Under the pieces are notes generated by a model. It saw nothing but the letters and a program-made list of their open reading frames with translations, searched no databases and was not told the DNA's origin. Positions 25,475-35,148 of a DNA stretch of 64,000 nt are shown here, in pieces. Within the stretch, counting starts at the first letter, position 1. Each line of letters opens with the position of its first letter. This stretch comes from Coleofasciculus sp. FACHB-1120. GTDB taxonomy: Bacteria > Cyanobacteriota > Cyanobacteriia > Cyanobacteriales > FACHB-T130. The position numbers and the translations under genes were made by a program. The stretch is from positions 62,001 to 126,000 of the forward strand of contig NZ_JACJTV010000011.1 in assembly GCF_014698845.1 (NCBI RefSeq). The letters are read 5' to 3'.

Positions 25475-28400
25475 ATGAACTCAGATGACTTTAATGAACT
25501 AATCGGTATTTTTATAACCGAAACTCAAGATTTTCTCCAAGTCTTAGAGACAAATCTCTTAGCAATAGAAAGCAGTGGTGAAGTTGAAGCCCGCTCGCAA
25601 GCGGTTCAAAACCTATTTCGAGCTGCTCACTCGATAAAAGGCTCGGCTTTGATGTTTGGGTTTGAAACCTTATCGACAGCGGCTCATTGCTTAGAAGATG
25701 GCTTTGCAATTCTGCGCGATCGCGCTGATTTATCCCAAATCAATCCAACGACGATTACCGCTTTGCTGCAAGGGGTCGATCTCCTGAGAACCATTGCCAA
25801 CCAAGTCTGTCAGCCGGAAGGCAAAGATAATGGAGCAACAATGCAGGCAACCTCTGTAGCTGAAGTGGAAGCGATCGCCCAAATTCTCGCCCAATTAGAA
25901 GCTCAGTATACCCAGCCCGCTGCTCCCAGTAATGGCTCTAGCCTTAACAGTCGGGCAAACCTGCAAACCATTAAAAAGATTTTTGAGCAAGATTTACTTC
26001 CGGTCTTTAACCATTTGGAAGCGGAACTTTCTCAAGTTAAATTAGAAACTCTAGATCAAACAATTGCAACTCTCAACCAAATATATTACCAACTTTCAGG
26101 GGTAGCCGGGATGCTGCAACTGGCAGAATTTGGGCAAATTGCTGAGGATTTGAGAACTTTGATTGATACCCCCCATCTGAGTGTCGAACTTCTTCAAAAA
26201 CAGGGATGGGAAATTGCTCAAAACTTGCAATCTGCCCGCACTCAGCTATTGCAGGGAGAAGCCATTACTATACAGCCCTTGAATGGGATTGAGGTGAAAG
26301 GACTCACGACTGAGGAACCAGTATTCTCCACTCCAGAAGCCCCAGTTGAGGATTCCTCTACACCCTTCAATAATAGGACTGAGGTGAAAGGACTCAGGAC
26401 TGAGGAACCAGCAGTAGCACTCTCCACTCCAGAATTAGCAGTTGAGGATTCCTCTACACCAGCCTCAGCCCTCAGTCCTCACTCAGTCCTCAGCCCTCAA
26501 TCCTCAGCCCTCACTGAGTCTTCAGCCCTCACTGAGTCTTCAGCCCTCACTGAGTCTTCAGCCCTCAGCCCTCAGCCCTCACTTAGTCCTCAATCCTCAC
26601 CTGTTTCTCCCCCTACAGGTTGGCAACGCCCGACAATTCGCGTAGACCTAGAACGCCTCAGTGAATTGGTGAATTTGGTAGGCGAATTAGTGATTAACCG
26701 GACAAATTTGGAAGTACAAGAAGCTCAACTACGCACTGAAGCGAAGCGCATTCGGAAGAGTATTGTAGCTTTAAATCAATTTGGAACTCAGCTCCGAGAA
26801 GAGTATGACCGCCTTAGCACTGAAAATAGTAAAAGCGATCGCGTAAAAACCACAAATGCTTTTACTAAATCTTTGCCTTCGACTTTCGACTTATTGGAAT
26901 TAGATCAATATACAGAATTTCACTCCACCGCTCAATCTGTGATTGAAACGACCGAAGCGATCGCGCTATCGGGAACGAAGATTGACGAAATCGCGGTGAA
27001 ATTTGAACGCAGCACCGATCAACTCCGCCGCATCACCGACCAGTTGCGATCGCGTGTCATGCAACTACGGGTCGTCCCCTTCAGTCGGGCAGTCGATCAC
27101 CTACCCCGCGCTTTGCGGGATCTGTGTCGCCTCCACAATAAAGAAGTCAATCTCCTCCTCCTCGGACGAGACACCACCATTGATGAAAGCCTGCTAGACG
27201 CCTTGCGCGACCCCCTAGTGCATCTGGTGCGAAATGCCTTCGATCACGGCATCGAAGCGCCCCAAGCCCGCCTAGCCCTTGGCAAACCCCCCAGCGGTCA
27301 AATCGAAATTGAAGCCTTTCACCAAGGCGGACAAACCATTATTACCATTACTGATGATGGACGGGGAATTGACCCAGAAGCCATCCGCGCAAAAGTCGTG
27401 GCAGGCGGCTTTGTGGCAGCCGAACAAGCTGACGAACTATCCATTGCCGACCTCTACGAATTCCTCTTCTGGCCTGGTTTCAGCACCACTAGAGAGGTCA
27501 CAGAACTCTCTGGTCGAGGCGTCGGTCTGGATGTGGTTCGCACCAATCTGCGGCAGGTACGGGGGACTGTCAAAGTTGATTCACGACCGGGCAAAGGCAC
27601 TAGCTTTATCCTGAAGCTACCACTCATGTTATCGATCAGCGACGCCTTAATGGTCAAGGCAGATCGCAATACTGTGGCAATCCCTCTAGACGCTGTAGAG
27701 GAGATTCTCCACATTCAAGCGCATCAGATTCAAATGGCTGGGACGCAGACCATGTTGTGGTGGCGAGAAGAATTTATCCGCCTGGTGCGTTTGCAAGAAT
27801 TACTCCACTATAGTGTTCCCCATCCCGACGGCCCCTCGCCCGACCCAATTGCCCAGGACTATATCCCGGTAATGGTTTTAGCTGCCAGTGAAGGTGTTCT
27901 CGCTGTAGTCGTGGAACGTCTCATCGGTCAACAAGAAGTGGTGGTAAAAGCCCTACCCCTGCCTCTCTCAAAGCCTCGCGGGATTGTTGGCTGCACGATT
28001 ATGGGAGATGGTCAGGTGGTAACAATTTTAGATGTAGACGATCTCATCGGGCAATTTTATACTCAAAGCGGCACCACAATTTCAGTGGATAATAAATCAG
28101 AATTGGGGATGCGAAATAGCACGCCACTCCTTGCCCCGAAAGGAATTTCTCAACCGCAAATTTTGGTCGTTGATGATTCTTACACTATCCGGCAGTTACT
28201 GTCGCTGACACTAATTCGTGCCCGTTACCGAGTCGCACAAGCCAAAGATGGTCAAGACGCTTTATCTAAATTAGAGGAAGGGTTAAACTGCGATTTAATC
28301 ATTGCCGATATTGAAATGCCCCGGATGGACGGATTTGAACTGCTGCGAAATCTGAAATCTCAGCCGCAATTTTCCTCGATTCCCGTTGCTATGTTGACTT

Positions 28401-28519
28401 CCCGGAGTGGGTTCAAACATCGCCAGATGGCATTAGAGTTAGGAGCGATTCAATACTTTACTAAACCTTACAACGAGGTTCAGTTATTAGAAGCGATCGC
28501 TAAATTAATTAAACATTAA
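25475..28519 (+). CDS. CheA histidine kinase-receiver hybrid
   Basis: 1014 residues. Hpt domain with phospho-His52 (FRAAHSIKGSALMFGF), a second Hpt-like helical region without a clear phospho-His (160-265), a repetitive Ser/Pro/Thr-rich linker (about 270-385), dimerisation helices (RPTIRVDLERLSELVNLVGE), the ATPase with N-box HLVRNAFDHGIE, G1 DDGRGID and G2 GRGVGLDVVRTNL, a CheW-like regulatory domain, and a C-terminal receiver (ILVVDDSYTIRQLL, phospho-Asp in LIIADIEMPRMDGFE, Lys in YFTKPY). This is the PixL/HmpE/PilL layout used for phototaxis and pilus control in cyanobacteria. Confidence 0.95.
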   Translation: MNSDDFNELIGIFITETQDFLQVLETNLLAIESSGEVEARSQAVQNLFRAAHSIKGSALMFGFETLSTAAHCLEDGFAILRDRADLSQINPTTITALLQGVDLLRTIANQVCQPEGKDNGATMQATSVAEVEAIAQILAQLEAQYTQPAAPSNGSSLNSRANLQTIKKIFEQDLLPVFNHLEAELSQVKLETLDQTIATLNQIYYQLSGVAGMLQLAEFGQIAEDLRTLIDTPHLSVELLQKQGWEIAQNLQSARTQLLQGEAITIQPLNGIEVKGLTTEEPVFSTPEAPVEDSSTPFNNRTEVKGLRTEEPAVALSTPELAVEDSSTPASALSPHSVLSPQSSALTESSALTESSALTESSALSPQPSLSPQSSPVSPPTGWQRPTIRVDLERLSELVNLVGELVINRTNLEVQEAQLRTEAKRIRKSIVALNQFGTQLREEYDRLSTENSKSDRVKTTNAFTKSLPSTFDLLELDQYTEFHSTAQSVIETTEAIALSGTKIDEIAVKFERSTDQLRRITDQLRSRVMQLRVVPFSRAVDHLPRALRDLCRLHNKEVNLLLLGRDTTIDESLLDALRDPLVHLVRNAFDHGIEAPQARLALGKPPSGQIEIEAFHQGGQTIITITDDGRGIDPEAIRAKVVAGGFVAAEQADELSIADLYEFLFWPGFSTTREVTELSGRGVGLDVVRTNLRQVRGTVKVDSRPGKGTSFILKLPLMLSISDALMVKADRNTVAIPLDAVEEILHIQAHQIQMAGTQTMLWWREEFIRLVRLQELLHYSVPHPDGPSPDPIAQDYIPVMVLAASEGVLAVVVERLIGQQEVVVKALPLPLSKPRGIVGCTIMGDGQVVTILDVDDLIGQFYTQSGTTISVDNKSELGMRNSTPLLAPKGISQPQILVVDDSYTIRQLLSLTLIRARYRVAQAKDGQDALSKLEEGLNCDLIIADIEMPRMDGFELLRNLKSQPQFSSIPVAMLTSRSGFKHRQMALELGAIQYFTKPYNEVQLLEAIAKLIKH
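26290..26600 (+). repeat. Direct and tandem repeats in the CheA linker
   Basis: A long unit starting TGAGGTGAAAGGACTCA occurs at 26290 and 26380, and CAGTTGAGGATTCCTCTACA at 26343 and 26439. Then TCAGCCCTCACTGAGTCT is repeated three times without change (26504-26557), followed by more CTCAGCC units. All stay in frame and encode LTESSALTESSALTESSA. The CTCAGTCCTCAGCC style resembles intergenic short tandem repeats of cyanobacteria. Confidence 0.85.
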
Positions 28520-28526
28520 AGAAATT

Positions 28527-28991
28527 ATGAATCGCCGATTTCGGGCTAAACCTCTCATCTCAACTCGGATTGCCAAGCGAAAACTGGTTTCGTTTCAGAT
28601 GGGAAGCGAACAGTACGCGATCGCGATTGACCGAGTTCAGCGCGTTCTCAAAGCATTTACACCCCACACTGCCCTAACCAATGGTCGCCGGTTAATGGAG
28701 TATGAACAGGAAGCGATCGCTCTCATTGATTTATCAGCGCTATTTCTAAAATCCCATGAAACAGACTACCACTATCTAATTGTTTGCACCCTCAACCAAA
28801 AAGAAAAATTAGGGATTCCCGTCTCTGAAATGCCTAAAATCTTAGAAGTATTAGAAGACAAATTTGATAAAATTCCAGCTTTCTATCAACACGAAGCTTT
28901 ACCCGCCGCTATTGAAAAAATTATCCACGCACCTGACGGAAATCTCGTATTTTATCTAAATTTAGATCAACTAGAACTTGGTAATCAGTAA
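28527..28991 (+). CDS. CheW-like protein (second copy)
   Basis: 154 residues, 7 nt after cheA, last gene of the operon. KRKLVSFQMGSEQYAIAIDR, LMEYEQEAIALIDLSALF and KEKLGIPVSEMPKILEV fit a diverged CheW fold. The N-terminal 18 residues are basic. It may serve as an alternative coupler or a negative partner of CheA, as with PixI-like proteins. Confidence 0.8.
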   Translation: MNRRFRAKPLISTRIAKRKLVSFQMGSEQYAIAIDRVQRVLKAFTPHTALTNGRRLMEYEQEAIALIDLSALFLKSHETDYHYLIVCTLNQKEKLGIPVSEMPKILEVLEDKFDKIPAFYQHEALPAAIEKIIHAPDGNLVFYLNLDQLELGNQ

Positions 28992-29241
28992 TTTCTCGTT
29001 CTCGCTAACCAATAGCAATCCTATGTGATTTGCGAATGCATCTTCTCTCTTCTTCTCTTTCCTCTGCTTCCTATAGCGCTAACGCGCATGGCTCCGCTAA
29101 GGCGTCCTCTGCGGTTTGTTAAAAAAATCTCTTGAATCAAATAGGACTGCTATAGATAACTCCACCCTAATCCAACCCGCCAGAAAATTTCCTTGCTGAC
29201 TAATAGCCTAATTCCGATTAATCCGACTCAAATTCAGTTTT

Positions 29242-29265
29242 TCCAGTCCGTTTTAACGGACTGGA
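29242..29265 (-). terminator. Hairpin TCCAGTCCG / CGGACTGGA
   Basis: Perfect 9-bp stem with a 6-nt loop, 54 nt beyond the hemL stop on the minus strand. Read on that strand it is followed by AAAAACTGAATTTG rather than a T-run, so its efficiency is uncertain. Confidence 0.5.
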
Positions 29266-29272
29266 GTGATTA

Positions 29273-29294
29273 GCCAGGAACTTAAGTTCCTGGC
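29273..29294. repeat. Perfect 22-bp palindrome
   Basis: GCCAGGAACTT followed directly by its reverse complement AAGTTCCTGGC, no loop. It lies between hemL and its putative terminator. Belongs in style to dispersed cyanobacterial palindromic repeats. Confidence 0.8.
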
Positions 29295-29318
29295 GGGATA
29301 AAAGCGAGCGAGACTAAC

Positions 29319-30620
29319 TTACAGCCCAGACATTACTTCTCTCGCTGCTGCCAAAGTGCGGTCAATATCTTCATCTGTGTGCGCCAGAGAAGTAAATCCA
29401 GCCTCAAACTGAGAAGGTGCCAGATATACGCCCCGCTCTAACATTCCGCGATGGAAGCGGCTAAACTTGTTCGAGTCAGACTTTTTAGCATCTTCGTAGT
29501 TATGGACTGGCCCTTGAGTGAAGAACAAGCCAAACATCGCGCTGATGCTACCGCCACAAGCCGCATGACCTGTTTCCTTGGCAATTTGCAGCAACCCATC
29601 ACTGAGCTTTTTGGTCATCTTGTCTAACTGTTCGTAGCTGCCTGGTTTTTGCAGCAATTCCAGCGTTTTGATTCCGGCAGTCATCGCTAGAGGATTCCCC
29701 GAAAGCGTCCCGGCTTGATACACTGGCCCCGCGGGAGCAATCATCGACATAATATCGCGACGTCCACCGTAAGCACCCACCGGCAAGCCACCACCAATGA
29801 CTTTGCCCAGCGTTGTCAAGTCAGGCGTAATGCCAAATCTCTCCTGTGCCCCACCGTAGGCAATCCGGAAGCCAGTCATTACTTCGTCAAATACGAGTAA
29901 CGCGCCATTTTCTTGCGTAATCATTCGCAAGCCTTCCAGGAAACCCGCGTCAGGCGTAATAAAGCCAGCATTGCCCACCACTGGCTCTAAAATCACCCCA
30001 GCAATTTGGTCGGGATTTGCGTCAAATAAAGCTTTGACGGCTTCCAGGTCATTGTAGGGAGCAGTGAGCGTGTTGCTGGTTGTCGTCTTGGGAACGCCTG
30101 GAGAATCCGGCAAGCCGAGGGTAGCAACGCCGGAACCGGCTTTCACCAGGAACATATCGGCGTGACCGTGATAGCAGCCTTCAAATTTAATTAACTTGTC
30201 GCGTCCAGTGAAAGCTCGCATCAGGCGCAGAACTGCCATGCACGCCTCGGTTCCAGAGTTAACGAAGCGCACCATTTCAATGCTGGGTACAGCGTCAATC
30301 ACCATCTCTGCCAGCACATTTTCTAGCACGGAGGGGGCACCAAAGCTGGTGCCTTTTTCCAGGGCTTCGTGCAGGGCACTAATCACTTCTGGATGGGCAT
30401 GACCGCAAATCGCGGGTCCCCAGGTGCCAACATAGTCGATATATTGGTTGCCATCGACATCCCAGATATAGGCACCTTTGACGTGGTCAAAGACGATGGG
30501 TTGTCCTCCCACCGATTTAAACGCCCGGACTGGGGAACTGACGCCTCCTGGCATCAAATTTTGAGCAGCGGCAAATATTTCTTCTGACTTGGTGGTTTTC
30601 AAATTTGTAGAAGTAATCAA
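29319..30620 (-). CDS. hemL: Glutamate-1-semialdehyde 2,1-aminomutase
   Basis: 433 residues. PLP enzyme turning glutamate-1-semialdehyde into 5-aminolevulinate, the entry to haem, chlorophyll and bilin synthesis by the C5 route. Seen: [52 protein letters not shown], the PLP-binding pocket [17 protein letters not shown] and the Schiff-base Lys in [19 protein letters not shown]. The TTG at 30620 is taken as start because GAGGAG stands 6 nt before it; the frame stays open 13 codons further up. Confidence 0.96.
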   Translation of the reverse strand: MITSTNLKTTKSEEIFAAAQNLMPGGVSSPVRAFKSVGGQPIVFDHVKGAYIWDVDGNQYIDYVGTWGPAICGHAHPEVISALHEALEKGTSFGAPSVLENVLAEMVIDAVPSIEMVRFVNSGTEACMAVLRLMRAFTGRDKLIKFEGCYHGHADMFLVKAGSGVATLGLPDSPGVPKTTTSNTLTAPYNDLEAVKALFDANPDQIAGVILEPVVGNAGFITPDAGFLEGLRMITQENGALLVFDEVMTGFRIAYGGAQERFGITPDLTTLGKVIGGGLPVGAYGGRRDIMSMIAPAGPVYQAGTLSGNPLAMTAGIKTLELLQKPGSYEQLDKMTKKLSDGLLQIAKETGHAACGGSISAMFGLFFTQGPVHNYEDAKKSDSNKFSRFHRGMLERGVYLAPSQFEAGFTSLAHTDEDIDRTLAAAREVMSGL

Positions 30621-30725
30621 TGTTATCTCCTCGTTTTGATGATAAAATCTCTGCCTCAAGATAGGCGAAAGCTGCGATCGCAGAGATTACGCTGTTCAAT
30701 TATCTTACTGAGGGCAATGCCAATC

Positions 30726-30944
30726 ATGCCCTACCAGACGAATCAGGATTTACCTGTGAGTGTTCGCGATCGCCTCTCGGAGGCAGCACAGGAATTATAC
30801 CGGGCAGCATTCAACTCTGCGGTTCAATGGTACCCAGAGGAATCTAAGGCTCACGAGGTTGCCCTCCGCGCCGTCAGAAGTCAATCAGCCAGCCTGAATA
30901 GTATCTTTGGCAAATGCCTGGAACCGCTTCTTGCGACCTCTTAA
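30726..30944 (+). CDS. ChaB-like small protein
   Basis: 72 residues. MPYQTNQDLPVSVRDRLSEA followed by AQELYRAAFNSA matches the ChaB fold (LPxxVRxxLPxHAQEIYxxAFN), once linked to cation transport regulation but of uncertain role. An AGGG 11 nt ahead supports this ATG over the one at 30717, which would be 2 nt away. The ends are clean and the gene is divergent from hemL. Confidence 0.8.
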   Translation: MPYQTNQDLPVSVRDRLSEAAQELYRAAFNSAVQWYPEESKAHEVALRAVRSQSASLNSIFGKCLEPLLATS

Positions 30945-31052
30945 TTCACTTTAGCGAACAACCCGGAAGAATATCTAAGGCATCTGAAGGGGTGCTAAGC
31001 CGTTGGCGGTAGAGGAGTGATATCTTGTACAAGTGAGTCATTTGTACCGAAA

Positions 31053-31703
31053 ATGCCAGCTGCTGAACCCTCTGCTTTAAGCCAATCCATCCCCATCGAT
31101 CGAATCCGCTACAACGAGCAGGGACTGGTGCCAGCGATCGCGCAAGATTATCTGGATGGCACAGTCTTGATGATGGCTTGGATGAATCGGGAGTCGCTAC
31201 AAAAAACTCTGGAAACGGGACAAGCTTGGTATTGGAGCCGTTCTCGTGGAGAGTTATGGCATAAAGGTGCGACTTCGGGGCATTTACAAAATGTGCGAAG
31301 TCTTCGCTATGACTGCGATAGCGATGCGCTGCTGGTTACGGTGGAACAGGTGGGAGAGATTGCCTGTCACACCGGAGAACGCAGCTGTTTTCATCAAGTC
31401 GATGGGGAAAAAGTGCCACCTCCAGCAGATACTTTGTCGGATTTGTTTGCGACAATTTGCGATCGCCGTGACAACCCCAGCGAAATTTCTTACACCAGCA
31501 AGCTATTTGCCGGTGGGGATAACAAGATTTTGAAAAAAGTTGGCGAAGAATCTGCTGAAGTAGTGATGGCTTGTAAGGATGACGACAAGGACGCGATCGC
31601 GGGTGAGGTTGCTGACTTGTTTTATCACACCCTGGTTGCTTTAGCTCACCATCACGTCGATGTCAGAGACGTTTATCGCAAGTTGCAAGAAAGACGGCGA
31701 TAA
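31053..31703 (+). CDS. hisIE: Bifunctional phosphoribosyl-AMP cyclohydrolase / phosphoribosyl-ATP pyrophosphatase
   Basis: 216 residues from ATG 31053 (an upstream GTG at 31017 adds 12). Histidine biosynthesis steps 2 and 3. HisI half: [40 protein letters not shown], and the metal-binding Cys/Asp set YDCDSDALL with [12 protein letters not shown]. HisE half from about 110: [28 protein letters not shown], and [14 protein letters not shown]. The fused order is the usual one. Confidence 0.96.
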   Translation: MPAAEPSALSQSIPIDRIRYNEQGLVPAIAQDYLDGTVLMMAWMNRESLQKTLETGQAWYWSRSRGELWHKGATSGHLQNVRSLRYDCDSDALLVTVEQVGEIACHTGERSCFHQVDGEKVPPPADTLSDLFATICDRRDNPSEISYTSKLFAGGDNKILKKVGEESAEVVMACKDDDKDAIAGEVADLFYHTLVALAHHHVDVRDVYRKLQERRR

Positions 31704-31740
31704 AGCATTTTAAACGCTCTCGGTACGCAGAGTCTTGGTG

Positions 31741-33009
31741 TTACTTTGCGTTCCCCTCTGCGTTCTTTGCGTTTAAAATCTGGTTGAGATATTGCAGAAT
31801 CCCTATGGTGATGGCTACGCTTAACGCGAAACCCAGCCACAAACCATGCGCCACGACGGGCGGTTGATCTAATGCCCAGCCACCCACCGTAGGGCCAATG
31901 AAATAGCCGATTGCCCAGCAAAGAGAATTGATTGAAAAATAGACGCCACGCTGAGATTCGGGGGCTAAGACTGTAATCAGAGAAGATGCTGAGGGAGTGT
32001 AGGAGACGAGGGCGATCGCAAAGACTCCCATTGCTAAAATTGCCCATACTAGCTGACTTGATGCCGCGACTCCTGTAAACCAAATCAAGCTAAATCCTAA
32101 CCCCCAAAATAAGGCGGAAATGCACAAAGCATAGGGATGGCTCAAGCGTTTAAATATTTTCACAACTGGCATCTGCAAGAGAATGGCTAAGACAAGGTGC
32201 CAGGTAAATAAGGCGCTAATTGTTGTCGGTGAGAATCCTTTTCCTGATGCTTCTACACGCAAGAAATTGCTAAAGTACAGCGGCATTGTACTTTGGGTTT
32301 GCGAGATATAGGTGGTGAAGATAATGTTCACTAAGCAGAAAATCAACAAACTGCGATCGCGCAATGCCGTTGCCCAACTGCTGAAGGCTTGTTGTTCGCG
32401 TTCTCCTGGTTTGTACGTTTCTGCGATCGCTACATACACAACCCCAAAGAACACCACAAACGAAATCGCATCCAACACAAACAGCTCTCGATAAGCCCCC
32501 GTCGCCCCAATTAATACGCCTCCCAATACAATTCCGATGCCCATCCCCAAATTGTCTGCCAGTCGCGTTATCGCATAGGCTTCATTTCGCTGCTCTCCCT
32601 GCGTCAAATCTGCTACCACTGCTTCTGTGGCAGGCCAGTATAAACCGATGCCCATGCCCATGAGCAAGTTACCAACCACAAAAATGTGAAAATTGTTGCT
32701 CATTGCCAATACCAGGGAAGCAACTGCCGAAACCGCGGCTGAGAGCAACAGCGTGCGCCTGCGTCCCCAAAACTTTGAATCTGCAAACGAACCGCCCAAA
32801 ATGCGCCCAATTACCCCAGAAATAGAGGCGCTGCCTAAGCCAATCCCAACTTGAGTGGCGGATAGTCCCACTTGATTCACAAAAAAGATCGGGGCGTAAA
32901 ACAAAGTAAAGCCAGTACCAATCCCGGATAAAAATCGACCAGCGGCCAGAATCCAAACTTGAGAATTGAGCTGAGGCAACCAGGAAAGCGTGGGTTTGCG
33001 GAAAGTCAT
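31741..33009 (-). CDS. MFS transporter (drug/metabolite exporter type)
   Basis: 422 residues, 12 membrane helices. The major facilitator loop between helices 2 and 3 reads GRILGGSFADSKFWGRRRTLL (G-x3-D-x2-G-R-R), and the helix-5 antiporter-like region is GMGIGLYWPATEAVVADLT. These favour a proton-coupled exporter, substrate unknown. Start ATG 33009. No regulator is adjacent. Confidence 0.9.
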   Translation of the reverse strand: MTFRKPTLSWLPQLNSQVWILAAGRFLSGIGTGFTLFYAPIFFVNQVGLSATQVGIGLGSASISGVIGRILGGSFADSKFWGRRRTLLLSAAVSAVASLVLAMSNNFHIFVVGNLLMGMGIGLYWPATEAVVADLTQGEQRNEAYAITRLADNLGMGIGIVLGGVLIGATGAYRELFVLDAISFVVFFGVVYVAIAETYKPGEREQQAFSSWATALRDRSLLIFCLVNIIFTTYISQTQSTMPLYFSNFLRVEASGKGFSPTTISALFTWHLVLAILLQMPVVKIFKRLSHPYALCISALFWGLGFSLIWFTGVAASSQLVWAILAMGVFAIALVSYTPSASSLITVLAPESQRGVYFSINSLCWAIGYFIGPTVGGWALDQPPVVAHGLWLGFALSVAITIGILQYLNQILNAKNAEGNAK

Positions 33010-33315
33010 GCGGGAGAGATGGAAATTAGTGGTGTGCTATCAAAGCAATTCTGCTAGCGAACGGACTGGTCACGTATCCACTTAAATAGGGGAATTGCTT
33101 ACATTGAGCAAAATCGGTTTCTCTCAAGTGCTAAAGATACCAAAGGTTCAGGACACCATCGCCCTATTCTTCTCAAGCTTTAGGTTCAAGCTTTAGGTGC
33201 GATCGCTCATAGCTCTAACCTCAGATAGAGAACACCCCAGCTTCTTATCGTTACATTTAGTTACATAAGCTAAACATTGCTTAACAAACGTAGCGATAAA
33301 CCCGGAGTTCCCACC
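33010..33315. other. Gap between MFS exporter and hli
   Basis: 306 nt without a gene. It contains the divergent promoters of the exporter and of the hli gene. No perfect NtcA box and no obvious hairpin seen. Confidence 0.5.
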
Positions 33316-33495
33316 ATGCAAGAGACACAGAAAGTAACCCCTCCCGTCATGGACGATCGTAACGCTTGGAGATACGGCTTCACTCCTCAAGCTGAAATTT
33401 GGAACGGGCGTCTAGCGATGATTGGCTTTTTAGCTGCGGCGCTGATTGAAATCTTCTCAGGTCAAGGCTTCCTGCACTTCTGGGGTCTGATCTAG
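33316..33495 (+). CDS. hli: High-light-inducible one-helix chlorophyll-binding protein (HLIP)
   Basis: 59 residues. One membrane helix carrying the chlorophyll-binding motif of LHC-type proteins, AEIWNGRLAMIGFLAAALIE (E-x2-N-G-R-x-A-M). The start at ATG 33316 removes a 13-residue upstream extension that lacks similarity. HLIPs attach to photosystem assembly intermediates and quench energy under stress. Followed by a strong intrinsic terminator. Confidence 0.93.
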   Translation: MQETQKVTPPVMDDRNAWRYGFTPQAEIWNGRLAMIGFLAAALIEIFSGQGFLHFWGLI

Positions 33496-33542
33496 AATTA
33501 ATTCCCTCGCATTTTCGGCATCATGTCACCTCAAGTAATCCG

Positions 33543-33577
33543 CCTGGGAGTTATCAAAACGCTCCCAGGTTTTTTTA
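33543..33577 (+). terminator. Intrinsic terminator of the hli gene
   Basis: Perfect 8-bp stem CCTGGGAG/CTCCCAGG with an 11-nt loop, followed directly by eight T (33570-33577). Confidence 0.92.
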
Positions 33578-33676
33578 TTTTCAAATGCCGTTAAGTGGTA
33601 AAGGAGAGCGATCGCTCTCCTTTACGACGAATGAACTTCCATATAGGAAAATAATCCAGTAGCCAAATCCCCAGCA

Positions 33677-34435
33677 ATGAGCAACGTGAAGCCATTTCTC
33701 TTCTTGACCGATTTAGACAATACCTTAGTAGGCGATGACGAGGCTCTAGAAGAACTCAATCGCCACCTGAGCCAGCATCGGGAACAATACGGGACAAAGA
33801 TTGTTTATGTGACAGGTCGTTCCCCCATCCTCTACCAAGAACTGAAGACCGAACAACATCTATTAGAGCCAGATGTCCTAGTGGTGTCTGTTGGGACGGA
33901 AATTTACCGAGATGGCAGCCAGACTCCAGATCCGGCTTGGGTAGAACAACTTTCTCACAAGTGGGATCGCGAGTTGATCGTCGCTACAACCGCTCATTTT
34001 TCTGACCTCGTTCCCCAACCGCCCTCAGAACAACGCCCTTTTAAAGTTAGCTACTTCCTCTCCGGGGAAGCCGCAGTCGAAGTTCTCCCTCAGCTAGAAG
34101 ATTTGTTGGAAGAACGCCAGCTAGATGTCAAGTTGGTATATAGCAGTGGCAAAGACTTGGACATCCTACCTCGCGGCGGCAATAAAGGAACTGCAACTGC
34201 ATTTCTGCGACAGCAATTTCAGATGCCTCCAGAACAAACCGTTGTTTGCGGTGACTCTGGCAACGATGTGGCATTCTTTCAGTCCGGCGAGGAGCGAGGA
34301 ATTATTGTCGGGAATGCCCAGCCAGAACTGCTAAAGTGGCATTACGCCAATCCTTCTATTAATCGCTATTTGGCAAAAGCTGATTGCGCTGGAGGTATCC
34401 TAGAAGGTTTGAAGCATTTCGGCTTTTTAGAATGA
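33677..34435 (+). CDS. spp: Sucrose-phosphate phosphatase
   Basis: 252 residues. HAD-superfamily enzyme releasing sucrose from sucrose-6-phosphate, the last step of sucrose synthesis. Motif [14 protein letters not shown] near the N-terminus, motif II VTGRSP, and motifs [17 protein letters not shown] and [11 protein letters not shown] are present. Length matches the free-standing cyanobacterial enzyme. Ends 28 nt before ruvA. Confidence 0.95.
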   Translation: MSNVKPFLFLTDLDNTLVGDDEALEELNRHLSQHREQYGTKIVYVTGRSPILYQELKTEQHLLEPDVLVVSVGTEIYRDGSQTPDPAWVEQLSHKWDRELIVATTAHFSDLVPQPPSEQRPFKVSYFLSGEAAVEVLPQLEDLLEERQLDVKLVYSSGKDLDILPRGGNKGTATAFLRQQFQMPPEQTVVCGDSGNDVAFFQSGEERGIIVGNAQPELLKWHYANPSINRYLAKADCAGGILEGLKHFGFLE

Positions 34436-34463
34436 ACTTGTCCTCCATCCTCAACATTTTTGC

Positions 34464-35087
34464 ATGATCAGCTATCTCAAAGGGACGGTAGCTGGCATCC
34501 AGAAAAGCACCGCCAATCGCGTCATCCTGATTCTGGAAGTCAATCAGATTGGTTACGAACTGCATATCCCGCCACGGCTGGAGACTGAGCTACCGGCGGC
34601 GGGAGAAATGGTGCAAGTTTTTACACACCAACAAGTTCGAGAAGATCAAGTCCTCCTGTATGGCTTTGGCTCCGCCGCTGAGCGGGATTTATTTCGTGCC
34701 CTCGTTAGTGTCAGCGGCATTGGTGCCAGAGGCGCAATCGCCCTTCTAGACACCTTAGGGCTATCAGATTTAGTCCAGGCAATCGTTACTGGCAACACTC
34801 GCACCTTAGCGAAAACTCCTGGCATTGGTAGCAAAACCGCCGAACGTCTGGCGCTGGAACTCAAAACTAAACTGGCAGAATGGCGACACTCGGCAGGGGT
34901 CACTAGCACCGCGACTGGCCCTTCCGCCGCCATTTTAGAAGATGTGGAGATGACGCTACTTGCCTTGGGATATAGCAATAGTGAAGTATTGCAGGCGATC
35001 GCTGTCGTCAAACAGGATTCTCTGTTGGCGAAAAGCACGAATGCGGAAGATTGGATTCGAGGCGCGATCGCTTGGTTGAGTCATTAA
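34464..35087 (+). CDS. ruvA: Holliday junction branch-migration protein RuvA
   Basis: 207 residues. OB-fold domain I ([26 protein letters not shown]), the double helix-hairpin-helix domain II ([17 protein letters not shown] and [20 protein letters not shown]), and domain III at the C-terminus ([13 protein letters not shown]) that contacts RuvB. Complete. RuvB is not adjacent. Confidence 0.97.
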   Translation: MISYLKGTVAGIQKSTANRVILILEVNQIGYELHIPPRLETELPAAGEMVQVFTHQQVREDQVLLYGFGSAAERDLFRALVSVSGIGARGAIALLDTLGLSDLVQAIVTGNTRTLAKTPGIGSKTAERLALELKTKLAEWRHSAGVTSTATGPSAAILEDVEMTLLALGYSNSEVLQAIAVVKQDSLLAKSTNAEDWIRGAIAWLSH

Positions 35088-35148
35088 CAGGCTCAAGTGT
35101 TTTTTCGCATTGCATAATGCAAGGAATGAACCCCGAAAATTAAACAGT

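Larger units (their letters stand above)
29042..29318. other. Repeat-rich gap between the chemotaxis operon and hemL
   Basis: Holds a TAGCGCTAACGCGCATGGC-type repeat fragment (about 29072), the hemL terminator hairpin (29242-29265) and a perfect 22-bp palindrome (29273-29294). No gene seen. Confidence 0.6.

Noticed and set aside
26504-26557. Triple 18-bp repeat considered as a CRISPR-like array
   Set aside because: No spacers, units directly adjoining, inside an open frame of CheA.
29273-29294. 22-bp palindrome considered as a recombination or attachment site
   Set aside because: No integrase nearby and similar palindromes are dispersed repeats in cyanobacteria.
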